This document shows, piece by piece, positions 35,793 to 44,981 of a stretch of DNA of 64,000 bases (the stretch's first letter is position 1; every line of letters starts with the position of its first letter). Source of the DNA: Paenibacillus endophyticus (GTDB lineage Bacteria; Bacillota; Bacilli; Paenibacillales; Paenibacillaceae); NCBI RefSeq assembly GCF_014192395.1, contig NZ_JACHXW010000001.1:124001-188000 (forward strand), read 5' to 3'. Made by a program: the position numbers and the translations under genes. The notes beneath the pieces were generated by a model, which was not told the DNA's origin, did not search any database, and saw only the letters and a program-made list of their open reading frames with translations.

Positions 35793-37088
35793 ATGGCACA
35801 GTTCGAAAAATTCGCGCTTCCAACAGAAGGCGACCAAATTACAATTGACAATGGTGTTCTTAACGTACCTAACAATCCAATTATCCCTTTCATCGAGGGT
35901 GACGGCACTGGCCGCGATATTTGGAAAGCTTCGAAACGCGCGCTTGATGCAGCAGTTGAGAAAGCTTATAACGGCGAGAAAAAAATCGCTTGGTACGAAG
36001 TTTTCGCCGGCGAAAAAGCATTCAACCAATACGGCGAGTGGCTGCCAGCTGATACGCTTACAGCAATCCGCGAGTATATCGTTGCGATTAAAGGACCATT
36101 GACTACGCCTATCGGCGGCGGAATCCGTTCTTTGAACGTTGCTCTTCGTCAAGAGCTTGATCTGTACACTTGCTTGCGTCCAGTTCGTTACTTCACTGGC
36201 GTACCATCCCCAGTAAAACGTCCTGAGCTTGTTGACATGGTCATTTTCCGTGAAAACACAGAGGATATCTACGCGGGTATTGAGTACCAAGAAGGTTCAG
36301 CGGAAGTGAAAAAAGTGATCGAGTTCCTTCAAAATGAAATGGGAGCAAACAAAATCCGTTTCCCAGAAACATCCGGTATCGGCATCAAGCCCGTATCCAA
36401 AGAAGGCTCGCAGCGTCTTGTTCGCGCAGCGATTGAGTATGCTATCAAGCACGGCAAAAAATCCGTTACCCTTGTACACAAAGGCAACATCATGAAATAC
36501 ACAGAAGGCGCGTTCAAAAACTGGGGTTACGAAGTGGCTGAGCAAGAATTCGCTAACGAAACGTTCACATGGGGCGAATACGACCGCATTAAAGAAGCAG
36601 AAGGCACTGACGCGGCTAACAAAGCACAAAAAGACGCAGAAGCTGCTGGCAAGCTGATTGTTAAAGACGCAATTGCTGATATTGCTTTGCAACAAGTTCT
36701 AACTCGCCCAACTGATTTCGATGTTATCGCAACATTGAACCTTAACGGTGACTACCTGTCCGATGCTCTTGCTGCGCAAGTTGGCGGTATCGGTATCGCT
36801 CCAGGCGCGAACATCAACTACTTGACTGGACACGCAATTTTCGAAGCAACTCACGGTACAGCTCCGAAATATGCTGACCTTGACGTAGTAAACCCAGGTT
36901 CCGTAATTCTATCCGGCGTAATGCTTCTTGAGCACCTAGGCTGGCAGGAAGCGGCTGACCTTATCTATAAAGGTATGGAAGCTTCGATCAACAACAAAAC
37001 CGTAACTTACGACTTCGCACGTTTGATGGAAGGCGCAACTGAAGTGAAATGCTCCGAGTTCGCTGATCAAATCATCAAAAACATGTAG
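35793..37088 (+). CDS. icd: Isocitrate dehydrogenase, NADP-dependent
   Basis: 431 residues. [11 protein letters not shown] near the start, substrate site [17 protein letters not shown] (with the phosphorylatable-type serine), [19 protein letters not shown], and [22 protein letters not shown] with the metal-binding aspartates. The nucleotide loop [11 protein letters not shown] is NADP-type. Insert [18 protein letters not shown] around 266-290 is as in Bacillus enzymes. AAGGAGGATTT precedes ATG. It is followed by the hairpin array before mdh. Confidence 0.96.
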   Translation: MAQFEKFALPTEGDQITIDNGVLNVPNNPIIPFIEGDGTGRDIWKASKRALDAAVEKAYNGEKKIAWYEVFAGEKAFNQYGEWLPADTLTAIREYIVAIKGPLTTPIGGGIRSLNVALRQELDLYTCLRPVRYFTGVPSPVKRPELVDMVIFRENTEDIYAGIEYQEGSAEVKKVIEFLQNEMGANKIRFPETSGIGIKPVSKEGSQRLVRAAIEYAIKHGKKSVTLVHKGNIMKYTEGAFKNWGYEVAEQEFANETFTWGEYDRIKEAEGTDAANKAQKDAEAAGKLIVKDAIADIALQQVLTRPTDFDVIATLNLNGDYLSDALAAQVGGIGIAPGANINYLTGHAIFEATHGTAPKYADLDVVNPGSVILSGVMLLEHLGWQEAADLIYKGMEASINNKTVTYDFARLMEGATEVKCSEFADQIIKNM

Positions 37089-37121
37089 TCCAATCTTTAA
37101 CTAAATAGTTCAAACCACAAA

Positions 37122-37775
37122 GAATGTGTCCCGAAAGGGGCACATTTTGCTTCAATCCCTAGAACTTGTTCTCATTCCAGGAATAGACGTCTTGCAAGAA
37201 ACACATTCTACAATTCGTATATCTCTTGTTCTAAGAATGGGTGTCCTGCAAGGACACAAGCTGAACTTTGCAGTATCTCTTGATCTTGATCTAGGAATGG
37301 GTATCCTGAAAGGGCACATTCTGCACTTCGCAGCATCTCTTGATCTTGACCTAGGAATGGGTGTCCTGCAGGGATACATTTTGCACTTCGCAGAAGTAAT
37401 TGATCTTGATCTTGACCTAGGAATGGGTATCCTGCAAGGATACATTCTGCACTTCGTAGTAGTAATTGATCTTGATCTTGACCTGGGAATGGGTGTCCTG
37501 CAAGGATACATTCTGTACTTCGCAGTAGTAATCGATCTTGACCTGGGAATGGGTGTCCTGCAAGGATACATTCTGCACTTCGCAGTAGTAATTGATCTTG
37601 ATCCGAGAACAGGCGTTCCGCAGGAACGCGTTCTGCACTTCGCAACTGCTTTTGATCTAGGAATGTCGGTCTCGTAAGAGACCCATTCTGCACTCTCACT
37701 TGCAGTGGATCTGGGAATGCAAGTCCCCAAGGGACACATTCCCAAACAAGCGAACGTAAAGCGTGTCCCAAGGGA
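37122..37775 (+). repeat. Array of about twelve covarying hairpin repeats between icd and mdh
   Basis: Units start at 37122, 37181, 37235, 37295, 37355, 37421, 37487, 37547, 37607, 37661 and 37715, with a degenerate one near 37761. Spacing is 54, 60 or 66 bp after the first. Each unit is a stem-loop of the form GAATGGGTGTCC-TGCA-GGATACATTC. Inner stems change on both arms: GTCC/GGAC, ATCC/GGAT, GTTCC/GGAAC, GTCTC/GAGAC, GTCCC/GGGAC. A second mini-hairpin follows in most units (CTGC-ACTTC-GCAG), with wobble-preserving variants (CTGT/GCAG, CTGC/GTAG). The 6-bp length steps come from a CTTGAT hexamer repeated one to three times in the linker. The first unit sits just after the icd stop. Confidence 0.9.
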
Positions 37776-37846
37776 CGAGAGCGATCCAAGCTCAACAGTC
37801 CTAACAAGCGCCGATCAATCTGCCAAGTTAGTCCAGCGGGTGTCCA

Positions 37847-37886
37847 GAGGGCGCAGCGCCTCGGGGTCCTCCCTTGGAAGGGAGGA
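37847..37886 (+). repeat. Double hairpin element upstream of mdh
   Basis: GAGG(G)CGC-AGC-GCGCCTC-type stem at 37847-37862 is followed by a perfect palindromic stem TCCTCCCTT/AAGGGAGGA at 37867-37886. Different sequence from the array before it. It ends about 27 bp before the mdh ribosome binding site, so it could act as a terminator/attenuator-like or RNA-stabilising structure, or belong to a dispersed repeat family. Confidence 0.55.
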
Positions 37887-37929
37887 TTTAGGTGGGTTCG
37901 AAATTCTCTTATTGGAGGTTTTATTCAAG

Positions 37930-38871
37930 ATGGCGATTAAACGTAAAAAGATCACGGTAGTGGGGGCGGGCTTTACTGGTGCAACTACTGCGCTTATGCT
38001 TGCTCAGAAGGAACTTGGCGACGTTGTTCTCGTTGATATCGCGCCGCTTGAGAACCCAACAAAAGGCAAAGCGCTTGATATGCTGGAGGCAACGCCGGTG
38101 CTTGGGGTTGATGCCCAAATTATCGGTACGGCTAATTACGAGGATACAAAGGATTCCGATGTCGTTATTATTACAGCGGGAATCGCACGCAAACCTGGCA
38201 TGAGCCGCGATGATCTCGTCAGCACCAATGCCGGTATCGTGAAATCCGTATGCGAGAACATCAAGTTGACCAGCCCAGATGCTTATGTCATCATTCTAAG
38301 CAATCCGGTTGATGCGATGACGTATGCGGCGTTTCAAGCGCTTGGTTTTCCTAAAAACCGCGTAATTGGACAATCCGGCGTTCTGGATACGGCTCGTTAT
38401 TGCACGTTTATTGCGCAGGAGCTCAACGTGTCTGTTGAAGATGTTCGCGGCTTCGTGCTGGGCGGCCACGGCGATGATATGGTACCGCTGGTTCGTTTCT
38501 CGAACGTAGGCGGCATCCCGATTGAAAAGCTGATTCCGGCAGACCGTATTGAAGCTATCGTGCAGCGCGCACGTGTTGGCGGCGGCGAGATCGTGAACCT
38601 GCTTGGCAATGGCAGCGCGTATTATGCGCCAGCGGCTTCGCTCGTCCAAATGACAGAAGCAATCCTTAAAGATAAAAAACGCATTATCCCGGTTATCGCT
38701 TTGCTTGAAGGCGAATACGGCTATAACAATTTGTTTATGGGCATTCCGGCCATTATTGGCGGAGACGGCATCGAGAAGGTGATTGAGCTTGATTTGACCG
38801 CGGAAGAAAAAGCTGCGCTCGATAAATCTGCCCAATCCGTTCGCAATGTCATTCAAGTGGTAACAGGCTAA
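37930..38871 (+). CDS. mdh: Malate dehydrogenase
   Basis: 313 residues from ATG 37930 (TTGGAGG twelve bases upstream). The frame is open from 37705 only because it runs through repeat sequence. NAD-binding start [15 protein letters not shown], substrate arginines in [12 protein letters not shown], and catalytic histidine in GGHGDDMV (H180). The MDH-type loop and length fit the LDH-like malate dehydrogenases of Bacillus. Converts malate to oxaloacetate, feeding CitZ. Confidence 0.95.
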   Translation: MAIKRKKITVVGAGFTGATTALMLAQKELGDVVLVDIAPLENPTKGKALDMLEATPVLGVDAQIIGTANYEDTKDSDVVIITAGIARKPGMSRDDLVSTNAGIVKSVCENIKLTSPDAYVIILSNPVDAMTYAAFQALGFPKNRVIGQSGVLDTARYCTFIAQELNVSVEDVRGFVLGGHGDDMVPLVRFSNVGGIPIEKLIPADRIEAIVQRARVGGGEIVNLLGNGSAYYAPAASLVQMTEAILKDKKRIIPVIALLEGEYGYNNLFMGIPAIIGGDGIEKVIELDLTAEEKAALDKSAQSVRNVIQVVTG

Positions 38872-38913
38872 TAAATGTGCTGCTCGCAGGTTGAAATAAA
38901 CGAACGCGTTTGG

Positions 38914-38952
38914 GAGGACCCTGACAGATTGCTGCCAGGGTCCTCTCTGTTT
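38914..38952 (+). terminator. Terminator-like hairpin after mdh
   Basis: Perfect stem GAGGACCCTG (38914-38923) with CAGGGTCCTC (38936-38945), then a weak T-rich tail. It ends the citZ-icd-mdh region before recQ. Confidence 0.6.
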
Positions 38953-38998
38953 ATGTTTGCGGCACGAAAGGTTTATAGTTGTTATGGAGGTGGGAGAG

Positions 38999-41158
38999 TT
39001 GATCGAACAAGCGAGACAAGCACTGAAAAAGGTATACGGCTATGATTCATTCCGCAAAGGACAAGAAGATATTATTTCAGGCATATTGAATGGGCGGGAT
39101 ACGCTTGCGATACTTCCTACCGGCGGCGGGAAATCGATATGCTACCAGATTCCTTCCATGCTGCTGCCAGGCACATCGTTAGTTATTTCTCCGCTCATAT
39201 CGTTGATGAAGGACCAAGTTGACGCGCTGCGGAGAGTAGGCGTTTCTGCCGCGTATTTGAACAGTTCGCTGGGAGCGGCGGAATACCGGGATGTGATGCG
39301 CAAGGCGATGCAAGGCGAGTACAAGCTGCTGTACGTAGCGCCGGAGCGACTTGACGCGCCTATGTTCCAAACCTTGTCAGAACAGCTTGCCATCCCGCTC
39401 ATAGCCATTGACGAAGCCCACTGCGTATCGCAATGGGGGCATGATTTCCGTCCAAGCTACCGGCAGCTTGCAGGCTGGATCGCCCGCATGAAGGACCGGC
39501 CGCTCGTTGCGGCATTTACAGCTACGGCCACGACAGAAGTTGCGACCGATATTTCCGATATGCTGAAGCTTCGTGAGCCCAGCATATTCGTAACGGGCTT
39601 CGCCCGGCCTAATCTATCGTTATCCGTCGTTACCGGCGTTGATAAGAAAAAGTTTCTTGAAAACTTTTTATCTGGACGCAAAGATCAATCCGGCATCATC
39701 TATGCGGCCACACGCAAAGAAGTGGAAAATGTATATGAGCAGTTGACACGAAGGGGCATTCAAGCCGGCAAATACCACGGCGGCTTATCGGATGCCGAAA
39801 GAGCAGACACGCAGGAAAAATTCCGTTTTGATGATATTCGCGTCATGGTTGCAACGAACGCATTCGGAATGGGGATCGACAAGCCAAATGTTCGTTTCGT
39901 GCTTCACTGGCAGATGACGAGTGATATTGAGTCCTATTACCAGGAAGCGGGCCGGGCAGGCCGCGACGGTGAAGAGAGCGAATGTGTGCTCTTATTCGAG
40001 CCGGCTGACATGCAGGTGCAGCGCTTCCTCATAGAGCAGGGGACGGGAGATACGGATCGCAAGTCCATTCAGCTTGCCAAGCTGCACACGATGATGAATT
40101 TCAGCCGCACGCAGCGCTGCTTGCAGCAGTTTATCGTTGATTATTTTGGCGAGACGGGAGTAGGTGCCTGTGGCAAGTGCAGCAGTTGCCTCGACAAGAG
40201 CGAGCCCGTTAACCGGACAGAGGAAGCCAAGATGGCGCTCTCCTGTGTCGGACGCATGAAAGGACGCTTCGGCGTGACAATGGCAGCCAAGGTGCTGAAG
40301 GGCTCGAAGGATAAGCGCTTGCTCGAGTTTGGGCTTGATCGTTTGACTACATACGGCCTTATGCGCCATCTGCCGGAGAAGGAAATCGCGGACTGGCTGT
40401 ATTGGCTCGTTGCAGAAGGTTATTTGAAGCTGAGCGAAGGCCAATATCCAGTCGTATCTTTGGCTGCAAGCGCGCTTCCGGTGCTGGAGGGGCGCGAGTC
40501 GATTATGCAAAGGGTGCGGGCTACCGTAAGGCAGGCTGCTTCAGCCGATCATGCTGCTGCATCTCCGCTATTCGATGCGCTTAAGCAGTGGCGCAAGGAG
40601 AAAGCTGCTTCGGAGGGTGTTCCGCCGTTTATGCTGTTCTTCGATGCAACGCTAAGGGAAATCGCCAATGCACAGCCCCAAAGCGTCGATGCTTTGCTCG
40701 GCGTCAAAGGAATCGGTGCCGCGAAAGCCGATAAATACGGTGGCGATCTAATCGCTATCATTCAATCGTTGGCAGGAGGCGGCAGCTCTGTTGCCGCTGA
40801 GCCAAGAGCTGCGAGACAGCCTGCCATTTCAGGGAAGACAGCGAACGGCAGCGACGAGCAGCCAAGCCACTTGGCGACACTCGCGTATTTTCAAGCGGGA
40901 CAGGAGCCAGCTGAGATTGCAAAGGAACGCGGCTTGAGCAAAGTGACGGTTGAGGGTCATATTATTCGCTGCGCCGAAGAGGGCGAGGAGGTCGATTGGA
41001 GCCGAATCATACCTGCTGAATACGAGGAGTTGATCGTCCAAACGATTGGCGAGCAGGGCATTGAGAAGCTTCGTCCGATTAAGGACGCGCTGCCGGAAGA
41101 GGTGACGTATTTCGCCATTCACGGGGTAATGAGCAAGTACGGTTTGAAAGGATCCTAA
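38999..41158 (+). CDS. recQ: ATP-dependent DNA helicase RecQ
   Basis: 719 residues from TTG 38999, favoured by GGAGGTGG five bases upstream; ATG 38984 is an alternative in the same frame. Walker A TGGGKS (about residue 41), DEAHC box, motif III TATATT, motif VI YYQEAGRAGRDG. Zinc-binding and winged-helix RQC follow (CGKCSSC), an HRDC domain about 510-590, then a linker and a C-terminal HTH-like segment (EIAKERGLSKVTVEGH). Unwinds DNA 3' to 5' in recombination and repair. Confidence 0.93.
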   Translation: MIEQARQALKKVYGYDSFRKGQEDIISGILNGRDTLAILPTGGGKSICYQIPSMLLPGTSLVISPLISLMKDQVDALRRVGVSAAYLNSSLGAAEYRDVMRKAMQGEYKLLYVAPERLDAPMFQTLSEQLAIPLIAIDEAHCVSQWGHDFRPSYRQLAGWIARMKDRPLVAAFTATATTEVATDISDMLKLREPSIFVTGFARPNLSLSVVTGVDKKKFLENFLSGRKDQSGIIYAATRKEVENVYEQLTRRGIQAGKYHGGLSDAERADTQEKFRFDDIRVMVATNAFGMGIDKPNVRFVLHWQMTSDIESYYQEAGRAGRDGEESECVLLFEPADMQVQRFLIEQGTGDTDRKSIQLAKLHTMMNFSRTQRCLQQFIVDYFGETGVGACGKCSSCLDKSEPVNRTEEAKMALSCVGRMKGRFGVTMAAKVLKGSKDKRLLEFGLDRLTTYGLMRHLPEKEIADWLYWLVAEGYLKLSEGQYPVVSLAASALPVLEGRESIMQRVRATVRQAASADHAAASPLFDALKQWRKEKAASEGVPPFMLFFDATLREIANAQPQSVDALLGVKGIGAAKADKYGGDLIAIIQSLAGGGSSVAAEPRAARQPAISGKTANGSDEQPSHLATLAYFQAGQEPAEIAKERGLSKVTVEGHIIRCAEEGEEVDWSRIIPAEYEELIVQTIGEQGIEKLRPIKDALPEEVTYFAIHGVMSKYGLKGS

Positions 41159-41368
41159 CGTCTTCGTTTTCTAGCAGACGCTGAATGCCAGCAAGGTGTG
41201 AAAATTTCGGGAACGATTCCAAATAAGCTCGGAATTATAGCTTTAATAGGGAAGAACTGGGAGCGTTGTTATTTGAAAATAATCTCGTTTCTGATAAACT
41301 AATCGATATACACAATATTGGCAAGTGTGGTTTGCTGAATACGTTTTACCAAAACAGGAGGAGTAAAA

Positions 41369-41800
41369 ATGGAGAAAGTTATGGTGTTTTTGCATGTATT
41401 GGGAGCAGTGGGAATGGGCTTTTATATTGTGCTGCCAATTATGGTAGGAAAAGCGTCCAACCTGGCTGGCGTTGGACAAGGCGGTCTTGCAGAGGGACTG
41501 TTGTCAGCTAATCGCATTGCACAGTACTTTCTAATTCTACAATTGCTAACGGGCGGATATCTGATCTCAAAGGCGGATTACACAGTAGCCTGGATGATCA
41601 TCGTCGTCTTGCTGTTCCTTGCCATCGCTGCGCTTGGCGGGATCATCTCGAAGCCGCTTAAGCTCGTGGTCGCTTCTATCCAAGAAGGAAAAAGCGCAAC
41701 CGCGCATATCAGCAAAGCGCGTGTCATGAGTCTCATCGTACTGGTTCTATATATTGTGATTATTTATTTCATGAAATACCCAATGTACCAAATTAGCTAA
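41369..41800 (+). CDS. Hypothetical four-helix membrane protein
   Basis: 143 residues with four hydrophobic helices (VFLHVLGAVGMGFYIVLPIMV, IAQYFLILQLLTGGYLI, WMIIVVLLFLAIAALGGII and VMSLIVLVLYIVIIYFM). The histidine in helix 1 and overall layout recall DUF2269-like proteins, but I cannot confirm this. AGGAGGAG precedes ATG 41369. It lies 37 bp before kdgK on the same strand. Confidence 0.7.
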   Translation: MEKVMVFLHVLGAVGMGFYIVLPIMVGKASNLAGVGQGGLAEGLLSANRIAQYFLILQLLTGGYLISKADYTVAWMIIVVLLFLAIAALGGIISKPLKLVVASIQEGKSATAHISKARVMSLIVLVLYIVIIYFMKYPMYQIS

Positions 41801-41837
41801 TGTTCGTCCAAATTAAAAGCTGTAGGGGGAAATTAAC

Positions 41838-42794
41838 GTGCATGTATCAACACCGGAAATTGTAACGTTTGGCGAATCGATGGCTCTATTTATGCCTCAG
41901 GAGCATAAGTCGATTGAACGTGCTGCGACGCTTGAGCAAAGCTTCGGCGGAGCGGAAAGCAATGTCGCTATCGGGCTTGCGCGTTTGGGCGCCTCTGTCG
42001 GCTGGTTTGGTTCTTTAGGTGACGACCCGTTCGGCAAAATCATTCTCAAAACGCTTCGCGGCGAAGGCGTGGACGTATCTCGCGCGCAGCTAAGCACGGA
42101 AGCGCCAACGGGTATGATGTTTCGCGAGCATGTAGCGGGTCGTTTGGCCGTTCATTACTTCCGCAAGCATTCGGCAGCCAGCCGCATGCTGCCGGAGCAA
42201 TTGGACGAGAATTATATCCGCAGCGCCAAGCTACTTCATGTAACCGGTATCACCGCGGCGCTTAGTGAGGATTGCCGCAGGACGCTTCGTCGCGCTATCG
42301 ATATCGCCAAAGAAGCAGGCGTTCTTATTAGCTTCGACCCTAACTTGCGATTAAAGCTATGGTCCATCGAAGAGGCCAGAGAAGTGCTGCTGCCGTTTGC
42401 TGCGGATGCAGACTACTTCCTGCCAGGCTGGGACGAGCTGAAACTTCTTTATGATACGGATGACTATGAGCATGTGAAAGCACAATTAACGCAGCTGAAG
42501 GCTGTTTCGATTATTAAGGGCAGAGGCGATACGACTGTCGTATTGAATAACGGCCAGGAAGAGAGCTTGCCCTTCTATCCTGCCGAGCAGGTCGTAGATA
42601 CCGTTGGCGCAGGAGACGGATTCTGCGCGGGCTTTTTGGCTGGCATTATGAAGGGCTTGTCACCGGTTGAGTCTGTGCGATTAGCCAGCATAAATGGCTC
42701 TTTGGTCGTACAAATGCGTGGCGATTGGGAAGCTTTGCCCGAGTGGAGCGTCGTCGAGCAGCGGCTGTCCGCCAAAGCATGGGTGGAGCGCTGA
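41838..42794 (+). CDS. kdgK: PfkB-family sugar kinase, 2-keto-3-deoxygluconate kinase-like
   Basis: 318 residues from GTG 41838 (AGGGGGAA upstream). Ribokinase fold: FGESMALFMP start, SFGGAESNVAIGLARLG, and the catalytic GAGDGFCAG near the end. SFDPNLRLKLWS and the RxxR-type lid resemble KdgK enzymes that phosphorylate 2-keto-3-deoxygluconate from pectin or glucuronate breakdown. Substrate is inferred from family similarity; a KDPG aldolase gene is not adjacent. It overlaps no gene but is immediately followed by a DeoR regulator. Confidence 0.8.
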   Translation: MHVSTPEIVTFGESMALFMPQEHKSIERAATLEQSFGGAESNVAIGLARLGASVGWFGSLGDDPFGKIILKTLRGEGVDVSRAQLSTEAPTGMMFREHVAGRLAVHYFRKHSAASRMLPEQLDENYIRSAKLLHVTGITAALSEDCRRTLRRAIDIAKEAGVLISFDPNLRLKLWSIEEAREVLLPFAADADYFLPGWDELKLLYDTDDYEHVKAQLTQLKAVSIIKGRGDTTVVLNNGQEESLPFYPAEQVVDTVGAGDGFCAGFLAGIMKGLSPVESVRLASINGSLVVQMRGDWEALPEWSVVEQRLSAKAWVER

Positions 42795-42796
42795 TA

Positions 42797-43579
42797 ATGG
42801 TTGAAGCAAATGGCAATAAGGGGCAGCGTCGCCGTGAAGCCGTTCTGCAGCTTTTAAAGCAGCAGGGAAAAGTGACGATACCTGAGATGGTGGAGCGCTT
42901 TGGCTGCTCGGAAGCCACGGCTCGCCGTGACTTAGAGCAAATGGAAGCCGAGCATCCTGTCATTCGAACGATAGGTGGAGCGATGTACGACGGCCTGAAT
43001 GCCGTAAGGGATTTGCCATTCGCAGAGAAGGAAGGCCTATCGATTCTGGAGAAGGAGCATATCGCAACGCTTGCAGCGTCACTGATCGTTGAAGGCGACG
43101 TGATAGGACTCTCAGGTGGCACAACCAATTTCCTGATCGCCAAGCAGCTCAAAGCACGAAGAGGGATAACCGTCGTCACCAATGCGGTTAACATCGCGAT
43201 GGAGCTTGCAGGAAGCGATATTCAAGTGGTCGTAACGGGCGGCATTATGCGCCACAACAGCTTCGAGCTGTGCGGGCCGCTAGGCGAGGGGATGGTTGCC
43301 CATCTGCATATTGGGAAGATGTTTATCGGTGTGGACGGAATTTCCGCAGCTGGAGGAATCACAACATATTCGGAGCAGGAAGCGCAAATCGCCAAAGCAC
43401 TTATTAAGCGTTCGCAAGCGGCATATGCCGTATTTGATCATACCAAAACAGATCGTACCTCGTTATTCTCTATTGCCTCTCTCTCAGAGCTTCGCGGCGT
43501 TATAACGGATGTCCCGCTTGCCAAGGAGCTGGCAGCGGTGCTGAAGGAGCATCATATTTCGGTGCATGTGACCGGATAG
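42797..43579 (+). CDS. DeoR-family transcriptional regulator
   Basis: 260 residues from ATG 42797, two bases after kdgK ends; the overlapping upstream frame (to 42725) lies inside kdgK. N-terminal HTH (GKVTIPEMVERFGCSEATARRDLEQ) and the sugar-phosphate-sensing domain (IGLSGGTTNFLIAKQL, VVTGGIMRHNSFELCG, FIGVDGISAAGGITTYSEQEA). Likely represses kdgK, or the hexosamine genes next door, in response to a phosphorylated sugar; which one is not shown. Confidence 0.88.
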   Translation: MVEANGNKGQRRREAVLQLLKQQGKVTIPEMVERFGCSEATARRDLEQMEAEHPVIRTIGGAMYDGLNAVRDLPFAEKEGLSILEKEHIATLAASLIVEGDVIGLSGGTTNFLIAKQLKARRGITVVTNAVNIAMELAGSDIQVVVTGGIMRHNSFELCGPLGEGMVAHLHIGKMFIGVDGISAAGGITTYSEQEAQIAKALIKRSQAAYAVFDHTKTDRTSLFSIASLSELRGVITDVPLAKELAAVLKEHHISVHVTG

Positions 43580-43618
43580 CTGCAGCGGCAGCTGAGATCC
43601 ATGGGCAATCAGCAATGG

Positions 43619-43665
43619 AAGACTTCTCGATAAGGCTGGACAAGCCTATCTAGAAGTCTTTTTTC
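43619..43665 (+). terminator. Intrinsic terminator of kdgK-deoR
   Basis: AAGACTTCT (43619-43627) with AGAAGTCTT (43652-43660), an inner GATAAGGCT/AGCCTATC stem and a T tract. Confidence 0.8.
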
Positions 43666-43715
43666 TTGCTGCAAGCTCTTCGTTTATCCGACTCGATTAT
43701 CCAATGTGATTGTAC

Positions 43716-43752
43716 AAAAAAAAGCACGGGGCAATCATGTATGCCCGTGCTC
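43716..43752 (-). terminator. Intrinsic terminator of nagBA
   Basis: On the minus strand AGCACGGGC (43751-43743) pairs with GCCCCGTGCT (43732-43723), followed by a T tract (plus-strand A run 43716-43722). Confidence 0.8.
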
Positions 43753-43775
43753 TTTGCTATTGCCATTCTATTAAG

Positions 43776-44978
43776 TCAAGCCTCGTTTGAGCTAGCATCG
43801 AATACCGAACGTCCTTGTACCCAAGTTCGTTTGACTTGCAGCTCGGCATCCGTCCAGACCAAGTCGGCTTGCTTGCCGATAGCGATTGAGCCGGTAAGCT
43901 CGCTCATACCAAGCTGCTTTGCGGCATTGCCGCTTGCCAGCCTGCTGAGCTGCTCCAGCGGCAATGCCGTATGCTCTCGCATAAAGCGAAGCGCGCCGAT
44001 CATCGTTAAACAGCTGCCTGCAAGGGCATTCCCTTCGAGCAGGCGGGCTTCCCCATCTTTCACGACAACGGCTAGACCGCCTAAGCTGTATTCGCCATCA
44101 GGCATGCCTGCGGCAGCCATTGCATCCGTAATGAGAATAATCTTGTCAGCAGGCTTTGCTGCAAGCAGAAGCCGAATCGCTGCGGGATGTACATGCACGC
44201 CGTCAGCAATAAGCTCGGCAGCAATACGGTCATCGGTCAGCACTGCGCCGAGCGTACCTGGCTCACGATGATGCAGTCCTCGCATCGCATTGTAGGTATG
44301 GACCGCCTGCGACAAGCCGGCGTCAGCCGCTGCAATGACCTCTTCATATACGGCATCGGTATGGCCGCATGCCGTAATGATGCCATGTTCTGCGAGCCAA
44401 GCAATCGTTTCAATCGAGCCTTCCTTCTCAGGCGCCAAAGTAAGCTGCTTCACGAGTCCTGGCCATGCCGCTTGCCATTGCTGCATCCATTCGAGCTGCG
44501 GGGTCTTGATAAATGCCGGGTTTTGAGCGCCGGGCCATTTCTCGCTAATAAATGGCCCTTCCAAATGGACGCCGTATAATGCCGCATATGGCATGTCGGA
44601 GCTGCGGTAATCAGCTACATTATGCAAGACGGCTTCAATCGCTTCTTTAGACGCGGTCATTGTAGTCGCAAGCATGCCAGTCGTGCCTTGTGAAGCGTGA
44701 AAACGAGTAATCGTATCGAAGCTGCCTTTGTCGGCATCCATGAAATCTGCACCGAAGCCGCCGTGTACATGGACGTCAATGAAGCCGGGAAGCAGGTGTC
44801 CATTCTCGCCATCGATGGTGGATAGCCCGTTTTCAGCAGCTACAGCAGCTGCATTAGACGAATCCTCCGTAATCACCCGATCAATTTTGCCATTTTGTAC
44901 GACAACGCTGCCGTATGCTACACGATCCTCAAGCACGATATTCACATTATGAATAAGCCAATTCGTACAACTTTTCAT
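43776..44978 (-). CDS. nagA: N-acetylglucosamine-6-phosphate deacetylase
   Basis: 400 residues of the amidohydrolase family. Metal-site motif PGFIDVHVHGGFG (about 66-78), HLEGPFISEKWPGAQNP, CGHTDA, TYNAMRGLHHREPG and the catalytic aspartate in LITDAMAAAG. Removes acetate from GlcNAc-6-P, giving glucosamine-6-P for NagB. It begins three bases after the nagB stop, so the pair forms an operon with nagB first. The ribosome site (GGAAGG, about 15 bp upstream) is weak, as expected for a coupled gene. Confidence 0.94.
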   Translation of the reverse strand: MKSCTNWLIHNVNIVLEDRVAYGSVVVQNGKIDRVITEDSSNAAAVAAENGLSTIDGENGHLLPGFIDVHVHGGFGADFMDADKGSFDTITRFHASQGTTGMLATTMTASKEAIEAVLHNVADYRSSDMPYAALYGVHLEGPFISEKWPGAQNPAFIKTPQLEWMQQWQAAWPGLVKQLTLAPEKEGSIETIAWLAEHGIITACGHTDAVYEEVIAAADAGLSQAVHTYNAMRGLHHREPGTLGAVLTDDRIAAELIADGVHVHPAAIRLLLAAKPADKIILITDAMAAAGMPDGEYSLGGLAVVVKDGEARLLEGNALAGSCLTMIGALRFMREHTALPLEQLSRLASGNAAKQLGMSELTGSIAIGKQADLVWTDAELQVKRTWVQGRSVFDASSNEA

Positions 44979-44981
44979 CGG

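Noticed and set aside
37126..37677. 183-residue plus-strand open frame inside the hairpin array
   Set aside because: No ribosome binding site, a GTG start inside the first hairpin, and composition set entirely by the repeat. Open frames also exist on the minus strand over the same bases because unit spacing is divisible by three.
37122..37775. CRISPR array
   Set aside because: The units are hairpins with varied stems, and the linkers between them are themselves repeats, whereas CRISPR has constant repeats and unique spacers. No cas genes are present.
37152..37807. Two overlapping minus-strand frames of 197 and 199 residues in the same array
   Set aside because: Same repeat artefact; both read repeat-derived peptides and have no start signals or family similarity.
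41266..41511. 81-residue plus-strand frame before the four-helix membrane gene
   Set aside because: No ribosome site and overlaps the well-supported gene at 41369 in a different frame.
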